Shown here piece by piece: positions 1 through 8,270 of a stretch of 64,000 bases of DNA. Origin of the DNA: CSP1-1 sp035620615 (GTDB taxonomy: Archaea; Thermoproteota; Nitrososphaeria; Nitrososphaerales; Nitrosopumilaceae); assembly GCA_035620615.1 (NCBI GenBank), contig DASPGM010000006.1, forward strand, positions 62,001 through 126,000. The letters are read 5' to 3'. The position numbers and the translations under genes were made by a program. Under the pieces are notes generated by a model, which ran no database searches, had not been told where the DNA came from, and saw only the letters and a list, made by a program, of their open reading frames with translations. The first letter of the stretch is position 1, and the number at the start of each line of letters is the position of its first letter.

Positions 1-1426
1 GAATCATTGCTAATGCGGCTAATCCAGCACTTGCTATAGCAAAACCTTTTGTAACTGCTTTAGTGGTATTTCCTACGGCATCTATTTCATCGGTAATTTT
101 ACGATTCTCTTCACCCATTCCAGTCATTTCAACTATTCCTCCTGCATTATCTGCAATTGGCCCAAATGCGTCAATGCTTAGAACTATTCCAGCGAGGCTT
201 AACATTGCCATTGCAGTTAGTGAGGTTCCAAAAATTCCATAAAGTAGAGCTTGAGAAGGATCAGGTGACGCAGAATATGCAAATGCAAATGAGACGATTA
301 TAGCAATTATTAATGCAATCATAAATGGGCCAGTGGACTGCATGCCTTTGATAATTCCAGTTAATGTAAGAGATGCATATCCCCATTTTGCAGAATCAGC
401 AATTTCTCTCACAGGTGGAAATTTGTAACTTGTATAGTAATCAGTAATTCTTTGAATAACTGGAACGAGTATAACTCCAATTACCGTACACCCAAAGAGG
501 GAATATGCTAAAATTGTTTGACCTAGATATAGATAGGTAAAAACAAAGTTTAATGCTATTGCAACTCCTGCTGAAATAAAAAATGCTCTATTAAGGGGCT
601 TCATAACGTCTGTAATTTTCTTAGTACCAATTGTTGCTGCGCCAATTATTGATGCAATCATTCCCGAAGCTCCAATTAAAATCGGATATAGAAAATTCTC
701 AGAAGAACCAATTAGTGCAGCAATCAAAATTGATGCAAGGATAGTTACAATATACGACTCGTATACATCTGAACCCATTCCAGCTGCATCCCCAACATTA
801 TCACCCACATTGTCAGCAATTGTTGCAGGATTTCTAGGATCATCTTCTGGAATATTGGCCTCTACTTTTCCAACCAAGTCTGCAGCCATATCTGCAGCTT
901 TAGTAAAAATACCTCCACCGATTCTAATGAAAAGTGCAATAAGGCTAGCACCGATTCCTACTCCAGCAATAGTAATTGGATCAGGGTAGACAAGGTATAG
1001 AAGCGTAATTGCTAAAAGTGCCATAGCTGGAACCGCCAAACCAACCGTTGCACCACCTCTAAATGCTAAAGCAAATGTTTTACCTAAACCAGTTTGTGTG
1101 GCATTAGCTGAACGCACAGCAGCCTTTACTGTTATTTTTAATGAAATTATTCCCGCTACAGCAGATAGTCCAGCACCAACAGCAAAGGCAATTCCGTTAG
1201 ATAATTGAAGAAACGCCCCAATAATTACAGATAAAGCAATAGCAATTGGAATGATAATTTTCATCTCTCGTTTTAGAAAAGCAGATGCGCCAGTTTTTAC
1301 AGCATTTGAGATATCTAACATCTCTTTTGTACCTGCTTCTTGTTTTGAAACCCATAAAGCAAAAAAAGCAGCTACAGCAAAAGATACAATGGTAGCTCCT
1401 ATAGGCAGAAGCTGTTGAGGTTCCAT
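1..1426 (-). CDS. hppA: Membrane-bound proton-translocating pyrophosphatase (partial, C terminus beyond window)
   Basis: Integral membrane enzyme that couples hydrolysis of pyrophosphate to ion pumping across the cytoplasmic membrane. I translated it from the ATG at 1426; about 475 codons are present and the frame runs off the left edge, so the C-terminal third is missing. Visible family marks are the hydrophobic helices, an acidic DNVGDNVGD loop near residue 210, and GNTTKA near the truncated end. The Lys in GNTTKA is where potassium-independent H+-PPases carry Lys and potassium-dependent ones carry Ala, so a K+-independent proton pump is inferred. It is transcribed alone, from a TATA-like element 30 bases upstream. 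The family is certain; ion specificity is inferred. Confidence 0.95.
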   Translation of the reverse strand, partial: MEPQQLLPIGATIVSFAVAAFFALWVSKQEAGTKEMLDISNAVKTGASAFLKREMKIIIPIAIALSVIIGAFLQLSNGIAFAVGAGLSAVAGIISLKITVKAAVRSANATQTGLGKTFALAFRGGATVGLAVPAMALLAITLLYLVYPDPITIAGVGIGASLIALFIRIGGGIFTKAADMAADLVGKVEANIPEDDPRNPATIADNVGDNVGDAAGMGSDVYESYIVTILASILIAALIGSSENFLYPILIGASGMIASIIGAATIGTKKITDVMKPLNRAFFISAGVAIALNFVFTYLYLGQTILAYSLFGCTVIGVILVPVIQRITDYYTSYKFPPVREIADSAKWGYASLTLTGIIKGMQSTGPFMIALIIAIIVSFAFAYSASPDPSQALLYGIFGTSLTAMAMLSLAGIVLSIDAFGPIADNAGGIVEMTGMGEENRKITDEIDAVGNTTKAVTKGFAIASAGLAALAMI

Positions 1427-1450
1427 TTTATATCTGCATGCCCATTTGTG

Positions 1451-1463
1451 TTAAATATAAATC
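1451..1463 (-). promoter_or_regulatory. TATA-like box of the pyrophosphatase gene
   Basis: Read on the minus strand this is GATTTATATTTAA, centred about 30 bases before the ATG at 1426. An archaeal TATA box lies about 26 bases before the transcription start, so the message would begin within a few bases of the ATG. Identified by eye. Confidence 0.5.
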
Positions 1464-1487
1464 CTTGATAGAAAAATGATTAAATCT

Positions 1488-1850
1488 TTATTTTCTTTTT
1501 TTGTAAGGAGGAAAAGTTTTTCCTTTTAGTCCTTGTCTTACAAGTTTGTTAAATCGTTTTCCATGACTTAGGTACGGGAATCGCATGTGAATTAGCTCAT
1601 GCACAATAGTGTTCTCTAAAGATTTTTCGTCAGTAATTTTCTTAATATTCAAGAAAATTAAGTTTTGTTGCAAGTAAGATACCCCATAGTATTTGTATGC
1701 GGATGTTCTTCTTCCTTCTGTAATTTCCTTTGGCATTTCTAAAACCTCTCTTGTTGTTAGCAGTACTTTGGGTTCTGGAATTGAAAATCTATTAGAATAA
1801 ATTCCAACCTTCTCAAATATTTCAAGTTTAATTTCAGGGTCTAACTTCAT
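1488..1850 (-). CDS. SprT/YgjP-like small zinc metallopeptidase-fold protein
   Basis: A 120-residue soluble protein with the zinc-protease motif HELIH near residue 85, followed by a third possible ligand in a basic SHGKRF segment about ten residues later. That arrangement is seen in SprT-like and DUF45/YgjP-type proteins. Its substrate is unknown; SprT relatives include DNA-protein crosslink proteases, but nothing here proves that role. It starts with ATG at 1850 and is flanked by intergenic sequence, so it is probably transcribed alone. Fold assignment is fairly confident, activity is inferred. Confidence 0.75.
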   Translation of the reverse strand: MKLDPEIKLEIFEKVGIYSNRFSIPEPKVLLTTREVLEMPKEITEGRRTSAYKYYGVSYLQQNLIFLNIKKITDEKSLENTIVHELIHMRFPYLSHGKRFNKLVRQGLKGKTFPPYKKRK

Positions 1851-2000
1851 AAAGTCTTTTTATCAAAACATTGTATATCGATTAAAGTCAATTCTAGCTT
1901 CAAAGTTAGTTCATTTTGAGTTGTTCTAAATGAATTAAAAGGGTCAGAGAAATTAGTAGTGTAATCATTAATCATACAGCCACCGTCTCATCATACCCTG

Positions 2001-2498
2001 TTAATTCATAGAATCAAGTATTAATTGTGCTTTTTTTCTTATTTTATCTTCAATCTGAACTATAACTAGGCCTTCGTTTGGTTGGCCATACATTACAACA
2101 GAATTTTTTGGAGCGTAAAGACAAACAGGGATTACTAAAAGATCCTCCTCGCCTTTAATTGTAATTCTAACGGGAAGTTTTGATTTAAATGAATTTTTAA
2201 TTGCAGTTATACTTTCATCGGTGATTTCACCAGCTGGATTATTACAAGAAATGAGTGTTGAGACCATATCTAAGGCAGGGGATTCCCGTTGGGTTCTTTT
2301 TTCTAAATTGTCAATTATCTGCACTGAGGGTGTAATTCCAAATTTTAACATCTTTTCAGTAGTTGCATCACCTACAGTTATGATAAAAGAATTTAATTTG
2401 ATATGTTTCAAAATATTTTCTTTATTTGCTTGAGTTTCAGGGAGAAGAATTCCTAATGGGGTTTTTAGTTGCTTGCGAAGATTTTCTGTTAATTTCAC
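2001..2498 (-). CDS. GTP-dependent dephospho-CoA kinase (DUF359 family)
   Basis: Catalyses the last step of archaeal coenzyme A synthesis, phosphorylating dephospho-CoA with GTP. The 165-residue length and motifs match the DUF359 family: a VGDATT segment near residue 43, an Asp-rich IIDNLEKR segment near 62, and a C-terminal YGQPNEGLV stretch near 138. It starts with GTG at 2498, only 14 bases after the stop of the Mrp/ApbC gene, so the two are probably co-transcribed. The family is unrelated to bacterial CoaE, and no CoaE-like P-loop is present. Confidence 0.85.
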   Translation of the reverse strand: MKLTENLRKQLKTPLGILLPETQANKENILKHIKLNSFIITVGDATTEKMLKFGITPSVQIIDNLEKRTQRESPALDMVSTLISCNNPAGEITDESITAIKNSFKSKLPVRITIKGEEDLLVIPVCLYAPKNSVVMYGQPNEGLVIVQIEDKIRKKAQLILDSMN

Positions 2499-2512
2499 AA
2501 GAATCTTTGTTC

Positions 2513-3604
2513 CTAGTTTGTAGAAGGGGCTGCTTCTGTTTGCATTTCTTCTTGAAGTTTGGCAGCAAGAATACTACATTGGGCTGCGATGTTTTTCGCA
2601 GATTTTCTAAAAGCGTCAGCACTAGGGGATTGAGGAGCTGTGATCATAACTGGTTTTCCTTTGTCAGAACCCTCCATAATTCCAGAATTTAGTGGAATTT
2701 CGCCAACAAATGGAATATTATATTTTTCACTAATTTTTTTTGCCCCACCTTGACCAAAAATATAGTGATTCTCATTACAGTTTGGGCAAATAAAAGAACT
2801 CATATTTTCCACAACCCCAAGAATTGGAACGTTTAGTTTATTGAACATTCCAAGTGCTTTAACAGCAACATTGCTTGCAACATCTTGAGGTGTAGTTACA
2901 ACAAGTATACCAGTTATTGGAATTGTTTGAGCAAGAGTTAATGGGATATCACCTGTTCCGGGGGGAAGATCAACAATAAGATAATCAAGATCACTCCAGT
3001 TTGTATCGACTAAAAATTGTTTTAAGATACCAGAGATAATTGGTCCTCGATAAATTGCTGCTTGGTGTTCTTGTTCAGCAAAAAAACCAAATGAAACAAC
3101 TTTGAGTCCATGTGACTCTACAGGTTGAAGTTTATTGTTAGCTACTTCCATGTTTGCCTTATCCATACCAAGCATCAGTGGGATACTTGGACCATACACA
3201 TCTGCATCCAATAGACCAACTTTTGCACCTGTTTGAGATAATGCTAATGCTAAATTAAGAGATACTGTAGATTTTCCTACACCGCCTTTACCGCTAGCTA
3301 CACCAATAATATTTTTCACAGTTGCCATAGCAGTATCTGCATCAAGTGAACGTCCTTCCATAACCTTAGCAGTGACCTTTAATTCAAAATTATTTATTCC
3401 CTCAAGTTCACCGATAACTTTTCTGACATCATCTTCGATTTCAACATTGAATGGACATGCGGGAGTAGTCAATTCAAGTGTAAATTTCAAGTTACCAGAA
3501 TTTAGTTCTAAATCTTTTATCATGCCCATAGATACTATGTCTTTTTTAAGATCAGGATCAATTACTGTACTAAGTTTTTCTAAAACTTGATCAACACCAA
3601 CCAT
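2513..3604 (-). CDS. Mrp/ApbC/Nbp35-type Fe-S cluster carrier ATPase
   Basis: A cytosolic P-loop ATPase of 363 residues that assembles and delivers Fe-S clusters. An N-terminal DUF59/MIP18-like domain (about residues 1-90) is followed by the deviant Walker A GKGGVGKST near residue 108, LPPGTGD in the Walker B region, and the cluster-binding pair CPNC near residue 273. The C terminus is Gln/Glu-rich and probably disordered. ATG start at 3604. It precedes the dephospho-CoA kinase and is divergent from the rpo7 operon. The A-type Fe-S carrier at 49511 is a plausible pathway partner. Family assignment is secure. Confidence 0.93.
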   Translation of the reverse strand: MVGVDQVLEKLSTVIDPDLKKDIVSMGMIKDLELNSGNLKFTLELTTPACPFNVEIEDDVRKVIGELEGINNFELKVTAKVMEGRSLDADTAMATVKNIIGVASGKGGVGKSTVSLNLALALSQTGAKVGLLDADVYGPSIPLMLGMDKANMEVANNKLQPVESHGLKVVSFGFFAEQEHQAAIYRGPIISGILKQFLVDTNWSDLDYLIVDLPPGTGDIPLTLAQTIPITGILVVTTPQDVASNVAVKALGMFNKLNVPILGVVENMSSFICPNCNENHYIFGQGGAKKISEKYNIPFVGEIPLNSGIMEGSDKGKPVMITAPQSPSADAFRKSAKNIAAQCSILAAKLQEEMQTEAAPSTN

Positions 3605-3762
3605 GGGTAAAAAAAACCCAATTACATTATTTAAAGATAAGTCATCTTATTCCAAAACTTTAGAATTATTAGGTCATTTTTTGAATTTAATCTGATATCT
3701 TTAAAAAAATAGCAATTTTTACCCAAAGATTCATAAATTCAAATACGTCAAGGACTGCACAG

Positions 3763-4389
3763 TTGTTTTCTATATCCACCTTACAAGATGTTGTGAGAAT
3801 TCCACCAAGCTTGTTTGGAACCACACTAAAAAAGGCAGCACTAAACATCTTAAAGTCAAAATACGAAAGTATGATCAACGCTGATTTAGGATACATCATA
3901 ATGATTATGGATGCAAAGGTAGAATCAATGGGAAAAATGATTGCAGGAGATGGGGGAACTTATCACATTGTAGAATTTGATGCTTTAACATTTTATCCAA
4001 AATTACAAGAAATTGTACAAGGAGAGCTTGTAGATATTACTGACTTTGGAGCTTTTGTAAGAATAGGCCCCACTGATGCGCTATTACATCTTTCACAGGT
4101 TATGGATGATTATCTAAAAAGCGATGTTCAATCAGGAGTTATTCTTGCAAATCAAAGCGGAAGAACTTTAAAAGTTGGATCAACAATACGAACTAGAATC
4201 ACAGCTGTATCATTAGGAAAAGCTGCATCTATGGGAAAGATAGGTATTACATGTAGGCAGCCATTTTTAGGAGCAGATGAATGGATAGCAGAAGAAATTA
4301 AAAAATCAAGTGAAACAAAATCTGCTGAGAAAACTAAAGAAAAAGAAGCTGACAAGCAAAAAAAACCAGTTGAAGTAAAGGAGAAATAA
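3763..4389 (+). CDS. rpoE: RNA polymerase subunit Rpo7 (RpoE', Rpb7 homologue)
   Basis: Stalk subunit of archaeal RNA polymerase, working with Rpo4 in open-complex formation and RNA binding. The N-terminal RNP-like domain begins STLQDVVRIPPS, as in other Rpo7 proteins. The S1 RNA-binding domain starts near residue 85 (GELVDITDFGAFVRIGP). The last 35 residues form a Lys/Glu-rich tail longer than in most homologues. The start is TTG at 3763, supported by the conserved N terminus and no suitable ATG nearby. It is followed two bases later by spt4. Confidence 0.95.
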   Translation: MFSISTLQDVVRIPPSLFGTTLKKAALNILKSKYESMINADLGYIIMIMDAKVESMGKMIAGDGGTYHIVEFDALTFYPKLQEIVQGELVDITDFGAFVRIGPTDALLHLSQVMDDYLKSDVQSGVILANQSGRTLKVGSTIRTRITAVSLGKAASMGKIGITCRQPFLGADEWIAEEIKKSSETKSAEKTKEKEADKQKKPVEVKEK

Positions 4390-4391
4390 TC

Positions 4392-4580
4392 ATGGTTAGA
4401 GAAATGGCATGTAGAAAGTGCAAATTTGTTACTGTAGGAAAAGTTTGTCCTGTTTGCAAATCATCTGATCTAACACCAGACTGGAATGGAGTAGCATTAA
4501 TTGTAGATCCACAATCATCACATATAGCAAAAACTTTGGGAATTACAGAAAAAGGGAAATACGCATTAAAGGTAACATAA
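4392..4580 (+). CDS. spt4: Transcription elongation factor Spt4 (RpoE'')
   Basis: A 62-residue zinc-ribbon protein that pairs with Spt5 to keep RNA polymerase processive. Four cysteines form two CxxC knuckles, CRKC near residue 7 and CPVC near residue 19. The TPDWNGVALIVDP segment is typical of the family. It lies directly behind rpo7, the usual archaeal arrangement, and just ahead of nadC. Confidence 0.95.
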   Translation: MVREMACRKCKFVTVGKVCPVCKSSDLTPDWNGVALIVDPQSSHIAKTLGITEKGKYALKVT

Positions 4581-4581
4581 G

Positions 4582-5409
4582 TTGGACAAACGTCCAAAAA
4601 AAGATCTTGCAAAATTTTTATCTGAAGATATAGGAAGAGGAGACATTACAAGTAATCTCTTACCTAGAAAAAAAATAAAGACCAGAATTATTTCAAGACA
4701 AGATGGAATTATTGCAGGAGTTAATTATGTAAAGGAGATTTTTAGATCAAAAGGGTGTAAAGTAAAAATTATTAAAAAAGACGGAGATAGGATAAAACCT
4801 AATCAAACTATTTTAGAGATAACGGGTTATGCAAAAATGATACTTTCCTGTGAAAGAACAGCCTTGAATTTATTATCAAGAATGAGTGGAATTGCAACAA
4901 AGACTAAAAAAATCGTAGATAAAATTAATGCGGTAAATTCTAGAGTAAAACTTTATTCAACAAGAAAGACTGCGCCTGGATTACGATTTTTTGATAAAGA
5001 GGCAGTTAAAATTGGCGGAGGTGAAAAACATAGAATGTCATTAGATGAAATGATAATGATAAAAGATAATCATCTAGCAGTAGCAGGATCAATACCAAGA
5101 TTAATTTTCAAAGCGAGAAAAAAACATAAAAAAATTGAAATCGAGGTGGAGAACCAGGAAGATGCACTTTTAGCAGCAAGTGGAGGAGCAAACATAATTA
5201 TGCTTGATAATTTTTCCCCAAAAGAAATTATCAATACAATCAAACGGTTAAAAAAATCTAAACTTCGTAATCAAGTTAAACTAGAAGCATCTGGCGGGAT
5301 AAATGAAAAAAATGTTTCCATGTATGCCAAAACTGGAGTCGATATGATCTCCATGGGGGAAATTACAAATTCAGTTGCTGGAATTGATTTTAGTTTAGAA
5401 ATTCCTTGA
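4582..5409 (+). CDS. nadC: Quinolinate phosphoribosyltransferase (decarboxylating)
   Basis: Converts quinolinate and PRPP to nicotinate mononucleotide in de novo NAD synthesis. At 275 residues it has normal length. The family marks are ERTALNLLSRMSGIAT near residue 93, TRKTAPGLR near 127, the GGGEKHR loop near 146, and a C-terminal barrel end with EASGGI. The TTG start at 4582 lies one base after the spt4 stop, so it is the third gene of the rpo7 operon. It converges on nadA, with nadX beyond, completing the aspartate-to-NaMN pathway. Confidence 0.95.
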   Translation: MDKRPKKDLAKFLSEDIGRGDITSNLLPRKKIKTRIISRQDGIIAGVNYVKEIFRSKGCKVKIIKKDGDRIKPNQTILEITGYAKMILSCERTALNLLSRMSGIATKTKKIVDKINAVNSRVKLYSTRKTAPGLRFFDKEAVKIGGGEKHRMSLDEMIMIKDNHLAVAGSIPRLIFKARKKHKKIEIEVENQEDALLAASGGANIIMLDNFSPKEIINTIKRLKKSKLRNQVKLEASGGINEKNVSMYAKTGVDMISMGEITNSVAGIDFSLEIP

Positions 5410-5463
5410 ACTAAAAAACATTAATTTATTTTTCTAGTAAACTTTCAAAGTATCATAAAAAAA

Positions 5464-6420
5464 TTAACTAATAGAAAGCATTCTATCAATAGCTAGTCGT
5501 GCTTTATTGGCAATTTCATGAGGAACCTTAACTTCGTATTGATCATTTACCAAAGAATTGTAAACCTTTTCAGGGGTGATCATTTTCATGTATTGGCATT
5601 CAGCTTTTTCTGAGGCAGGAACAAAGATTTTCCCTGGATTTTGTTTCCTCATTCTATAAAGAATTCCAGTTTCAGTGGCAACAACAAATTGTTGTGCATT
5701 AGAATTTTTCACATAATTCATCATGCCTTCGGTTGATAGAATTTGAACCTGTCTGTTTTTGTAGTCACCAGAAGCAACATCATATAGCATTGATGTGGTA
5801 CAACTACATTCAGGATGAATGACAAATTCGGCCTTTGCTAAATCATCGAGTTTTTTTTGCACATCTGCGGAACTAATTGCTGCATGTACGTGGCATTCAC
5901 CTGCCCAAATGTACATATTTTTTCTTCCGGTCATTTTTGCAACATAAGAACCTAAGAACATGTCTGGTAAAAATAGAATTTCCTTATCTTCAGGAATTGA
6001 TTTAACTACATTAACTGCATTGGAAGATGTACAACAATAATCTAGTTCGGATTTAATCTCTGCGGTGGTGTTAACATAACCAACACAAATTGCTTTTGGG
6101 TGTTCTTTTTTCCATTTTTTTAAATCATTTAAAGTTATAGAATCAGACAAAGAACATCCTGCTTCTAAATCAGGGATGAGAACTTTTTTCTTAGGACTAA
6201 TAATTGCAGCTGTCTCTGCCATAAAATGAACTCCACAAAATAATATTGTCTTGCTATCTACCTTAGCTGCTTGTCTAGAAAGATTTAGAGAGTCACCTAC
6301 AAAATCCGCTACGTCTTGAACATCAGGTACTTGATAGTTATGTGCGAGGATTACTACATCTTTTTGTTTTTTCAGTTTAAGAATTTCTTCTTTTAGATGT
6401 GTTGTATGCTGTACTAGCAT
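5464..6420 (-). CDS. nadA: Quinolinate synthase
   Basis: A 4Fe-4S enzyme that condenses iminoaspartate with dihydroxyacetone phosphate to quinolinate. The 318-residue protein begins with the family's ILAHNYQ region near residue 24 and includes the GVHFMAETA segment with a cluster Cys. Further cluster cysteines are in the YCCTSSNAV segment near residue 130 and the HPECSC segment near 205. ATG start at 6420. It follows nadX by 91 bases on the same strand and probably shares its transcript. Confidence 0.96.
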   Translation of the reverse strand: MLVQHTTHLKEEILKLKKQKDVVILAHNYQVPDVQDVADFVGDSLNLSRQAAKVDSKTILFCGVHFMAETAAIISPKKKVLIPDLEAGCSLSDSITLNDLKKWKKEHPKAICVGYVNTTAEIKSELDYCCTSSNAVNVVKSIPEDKEILFLPDMFLGSYVAKMTGRKNMYIWAGECHVHAAISSADVQKKLDDLAKAEFVIHPECSCTTSMLYDVASGDYKNRQVQILSTEGMMNYVKNSNAQQFVVATETGILYRMRKQNPGKIFVPASEKAECQYMKMITPEKVYNSLVNDQYEVKVPHEIANKARLAIDRMLSIS

Positions 6421-6511
6421 GTTGAATTAATTTTGTTTCTTAGCAATTTAAGGAATAAGATGAGAACATAAAAATTCATAAAAAGTGGCAATAATGGCAA
6501 TTCTTGCCAAA

Positions 6512-7330
6512 TTACGTGCCTATTGAAACACCATCTTGACAGTATTGCTTTAGTGTTTGTATAGCAGATAGGATTGCAAGCCTACTCGTCTTTGGATTAT
6601 CAGAGTCTGGAATGTTTTCTACGGTTATAGATAATTTCCCAAATTTTCCATTTGCTAAAATATTATGTGTGTTTTTATCTGTACTAGGATCCGCTACAAT
6701 CATTATTTTGGTATTTTTGCTTCCCAATCCAGTAAGACTAAGTAATGCAGCTACATTGATATTTGCTTGGAATAGTTTTACAGCTTCAGCTGCACTTCCT
6801 TCAAAAATTGTAGTTTTATTTTTTATAGAATCTAAATTGATGGTGGAGCTTTCAAAAAATTTTGCACCTTTAAGAGATTTAGGATGTTTTGTAGTAACTA
6901 GAGTTAAAGATTCAAGCTCGTCTTTGACTGATTTAATTGCATCAATACCTGCAATTGCACCAGACGGAAGAATAATTTGTTTTTTAAATTCTATACATGC
7001 TTCACTTAATACTTCAAAAATGGATTCATCCAATAATGCACCTACACTCATTATCATCAAATCTTTTTTATTCTGTAAAACAGATAATGCTACATCCTTT
7101 ACTGCCTGCTGGGAAGCGGCTTCTACGACGAGATCGACAGGTCCCGATGAGAGAAGATGCGGATTTTCTACGATTGTGGGTTTATTTTTTAGTTTGGCGA
7201 TTAACTTGTTTGATGTTTCTTTTGATTGATCATAGATTTGAGTAAGTTGAGCAGGTATTTGCCCAGAATCAATAGCTATTGCTATTTGAGTGCCTATTAC
7301 TCCACATCCTAATAGACCGATTCTCTTCAT
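6512..7330 (-). CDS. nadX: L-aspartate dehydrogenase
   Basis: NAD(P)-dependent oxidation of aspartate to iminoaspartate, replacing the oxidase NadB. The N terminus is a Rossmann nucleotide loop (GLLGCGVIGTQIA). A central SVGALLDE and the PSGAIAGIDAIK stretch match the aspartate dehydrogenase catalytic domain. I chose the ATG at 7330 because it begins three residues before the Rossmann strand; a TTG at 7339 would add only three residues. It leads nadA and diverges from the nurA operon. Confidence 0.92.
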   Translation of the reverse strand: MKRIGLLGCGVIGTQIAIAIDSGQIPAQLTQIYDQSKETSNKLIAKLKNKPTIVENPHLLSSGPVDLVVEAASQQAVKDVALSVLQNKKDLMIMSVGALLDESIFEVLSEACIEFKKQIILPSGAIAGIDAIKSVKDELESLTLVTTKHPKSLKGAKFFESSTINLDSIKNKTTIFEGSAAEAVKLFQANINVAALLSLTGLGSKNTKIMIVADPSTDKNTHNILANGKFGKLSITVENIPDSDNPKTSRLAILSAIQTLKQYCQDGVSIGT

Positions 7331-7430
7331 GCAATACAATAAAGAGAATTTCTTGTAATTAATTGTAGTCCATTATTAGCTAAAGTTTTGTATAACCTAA
7401 AGATTTTATCTCATCTAACAAAGTATTCGT

Positions 7431-8270
7431 ATGCTAAACAGTATTTTCAAAGATGCAATTGAAAGACGTGAAAAAACACTAGAAATCCTCAATGGGCCAA
7501 AATTTGACCAGATAAAGGAGATTGCAAAAAAAAACTGGATAGAATATCGACCAAGCAAACAGGACATATCAGTCGCAGGAATTGATAGTAGTTTTAACAG
7601 TACTAAATTTCAAGGGGCCGAGATGTGGGCAGTTACTGCTGTGTCAATAAAATCAAATGGTGAGATAATATCTGACCTGCATGATTTTGGTTTAGGATAC
7701 CCAGAATCAGATATTTCATCTATGGCAAGCAAGATGGAGATTCAGGCATGTGAACAATCAATTGATGTTACAGATTTAGTTTTGATGGATGGCTCACTAT
7801 ATTCTCAGTTTATGACTAGACAAGCATCTCTAATTGGTTCTGTAATTAAAGTAATGAAGAAAAATAACAATGTAGTTTTTGTATCAAAGACATCAAACAC
7901 ACGGGCACAGTTTGAAAAATTTAATTCCATAGCAGGAGATATTTTCTATTTCAATCATGCAACTACAAAACCTGGATTTAGCAAGTTATTCAAGGACTCA
8001 AAATATGGAAAAGACAAGATCATCGCATCTACTTATGCAAGATTAAGTGATTCATTGCCATTAATTAAAATCGAACTTTTAGGCGATGATCATTCAGAAG
8101 ATGAAATCAAATTGCTGTTAAACAAACTTTATAAAAATAGTGTTGGAGGATATCCATATTCATTAAAGCTTGCACACAATAATTGCAAAATAAGTGGCAA
8201 GGATCTAGCAAAACTAGTTAGTTTACATGGATTATCATCTGAGATAGGCTCAAGGGAGGTCTTGGGATGA
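7431..8270 (+). CDS. nurA: NurA 5'-3' nuclease
   Basis: Nuclease partner of the HerA translocase in resection of DNA ends. The 279-residue protein has the NurA-domain acidic motif AGIDSS near residue 49, a second acidic motif VLMDGSLY near 122, and a C-terminal segment (GGYPYSLKLAH) typical of the family. Its TGA overlaps the herA start by four bases, implying translational coupling. First gene of nurA-herA-mre11-rad50. Confidence 0.93.
   Translation: MLNSIFKDAIERREKTLEILNGPKFDQIKEIAKKNWIEYRPSKQDISVAGIDSSFNSTKFQGAEMWAVTAVSIKSNGEIISDLHDFGLGYPESDISSMASKMEIQACEQSIDVTDLVLMDGSLYSQFMTRQASLIGSVIKVMKKNNNVVFVSKTSNTRAQFEKFNSIAGDIFYFNHATTKPGFSKLFKDSKYGKDKIIASTYARLSDSLPLIKIELLGDDHSEDEIKLLLNKLYKNSVGGYPYSLKLAHNNCKISGKDLAKLVSLHGLSSEIGSREVLG

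Noticed and set aside
6612..7229. Long plus-strand frame of 205 codons opposite nadX
   Set aside because: It is antisense to a well-supported aspartate dehydrogenase and its translation looks like no protein family.
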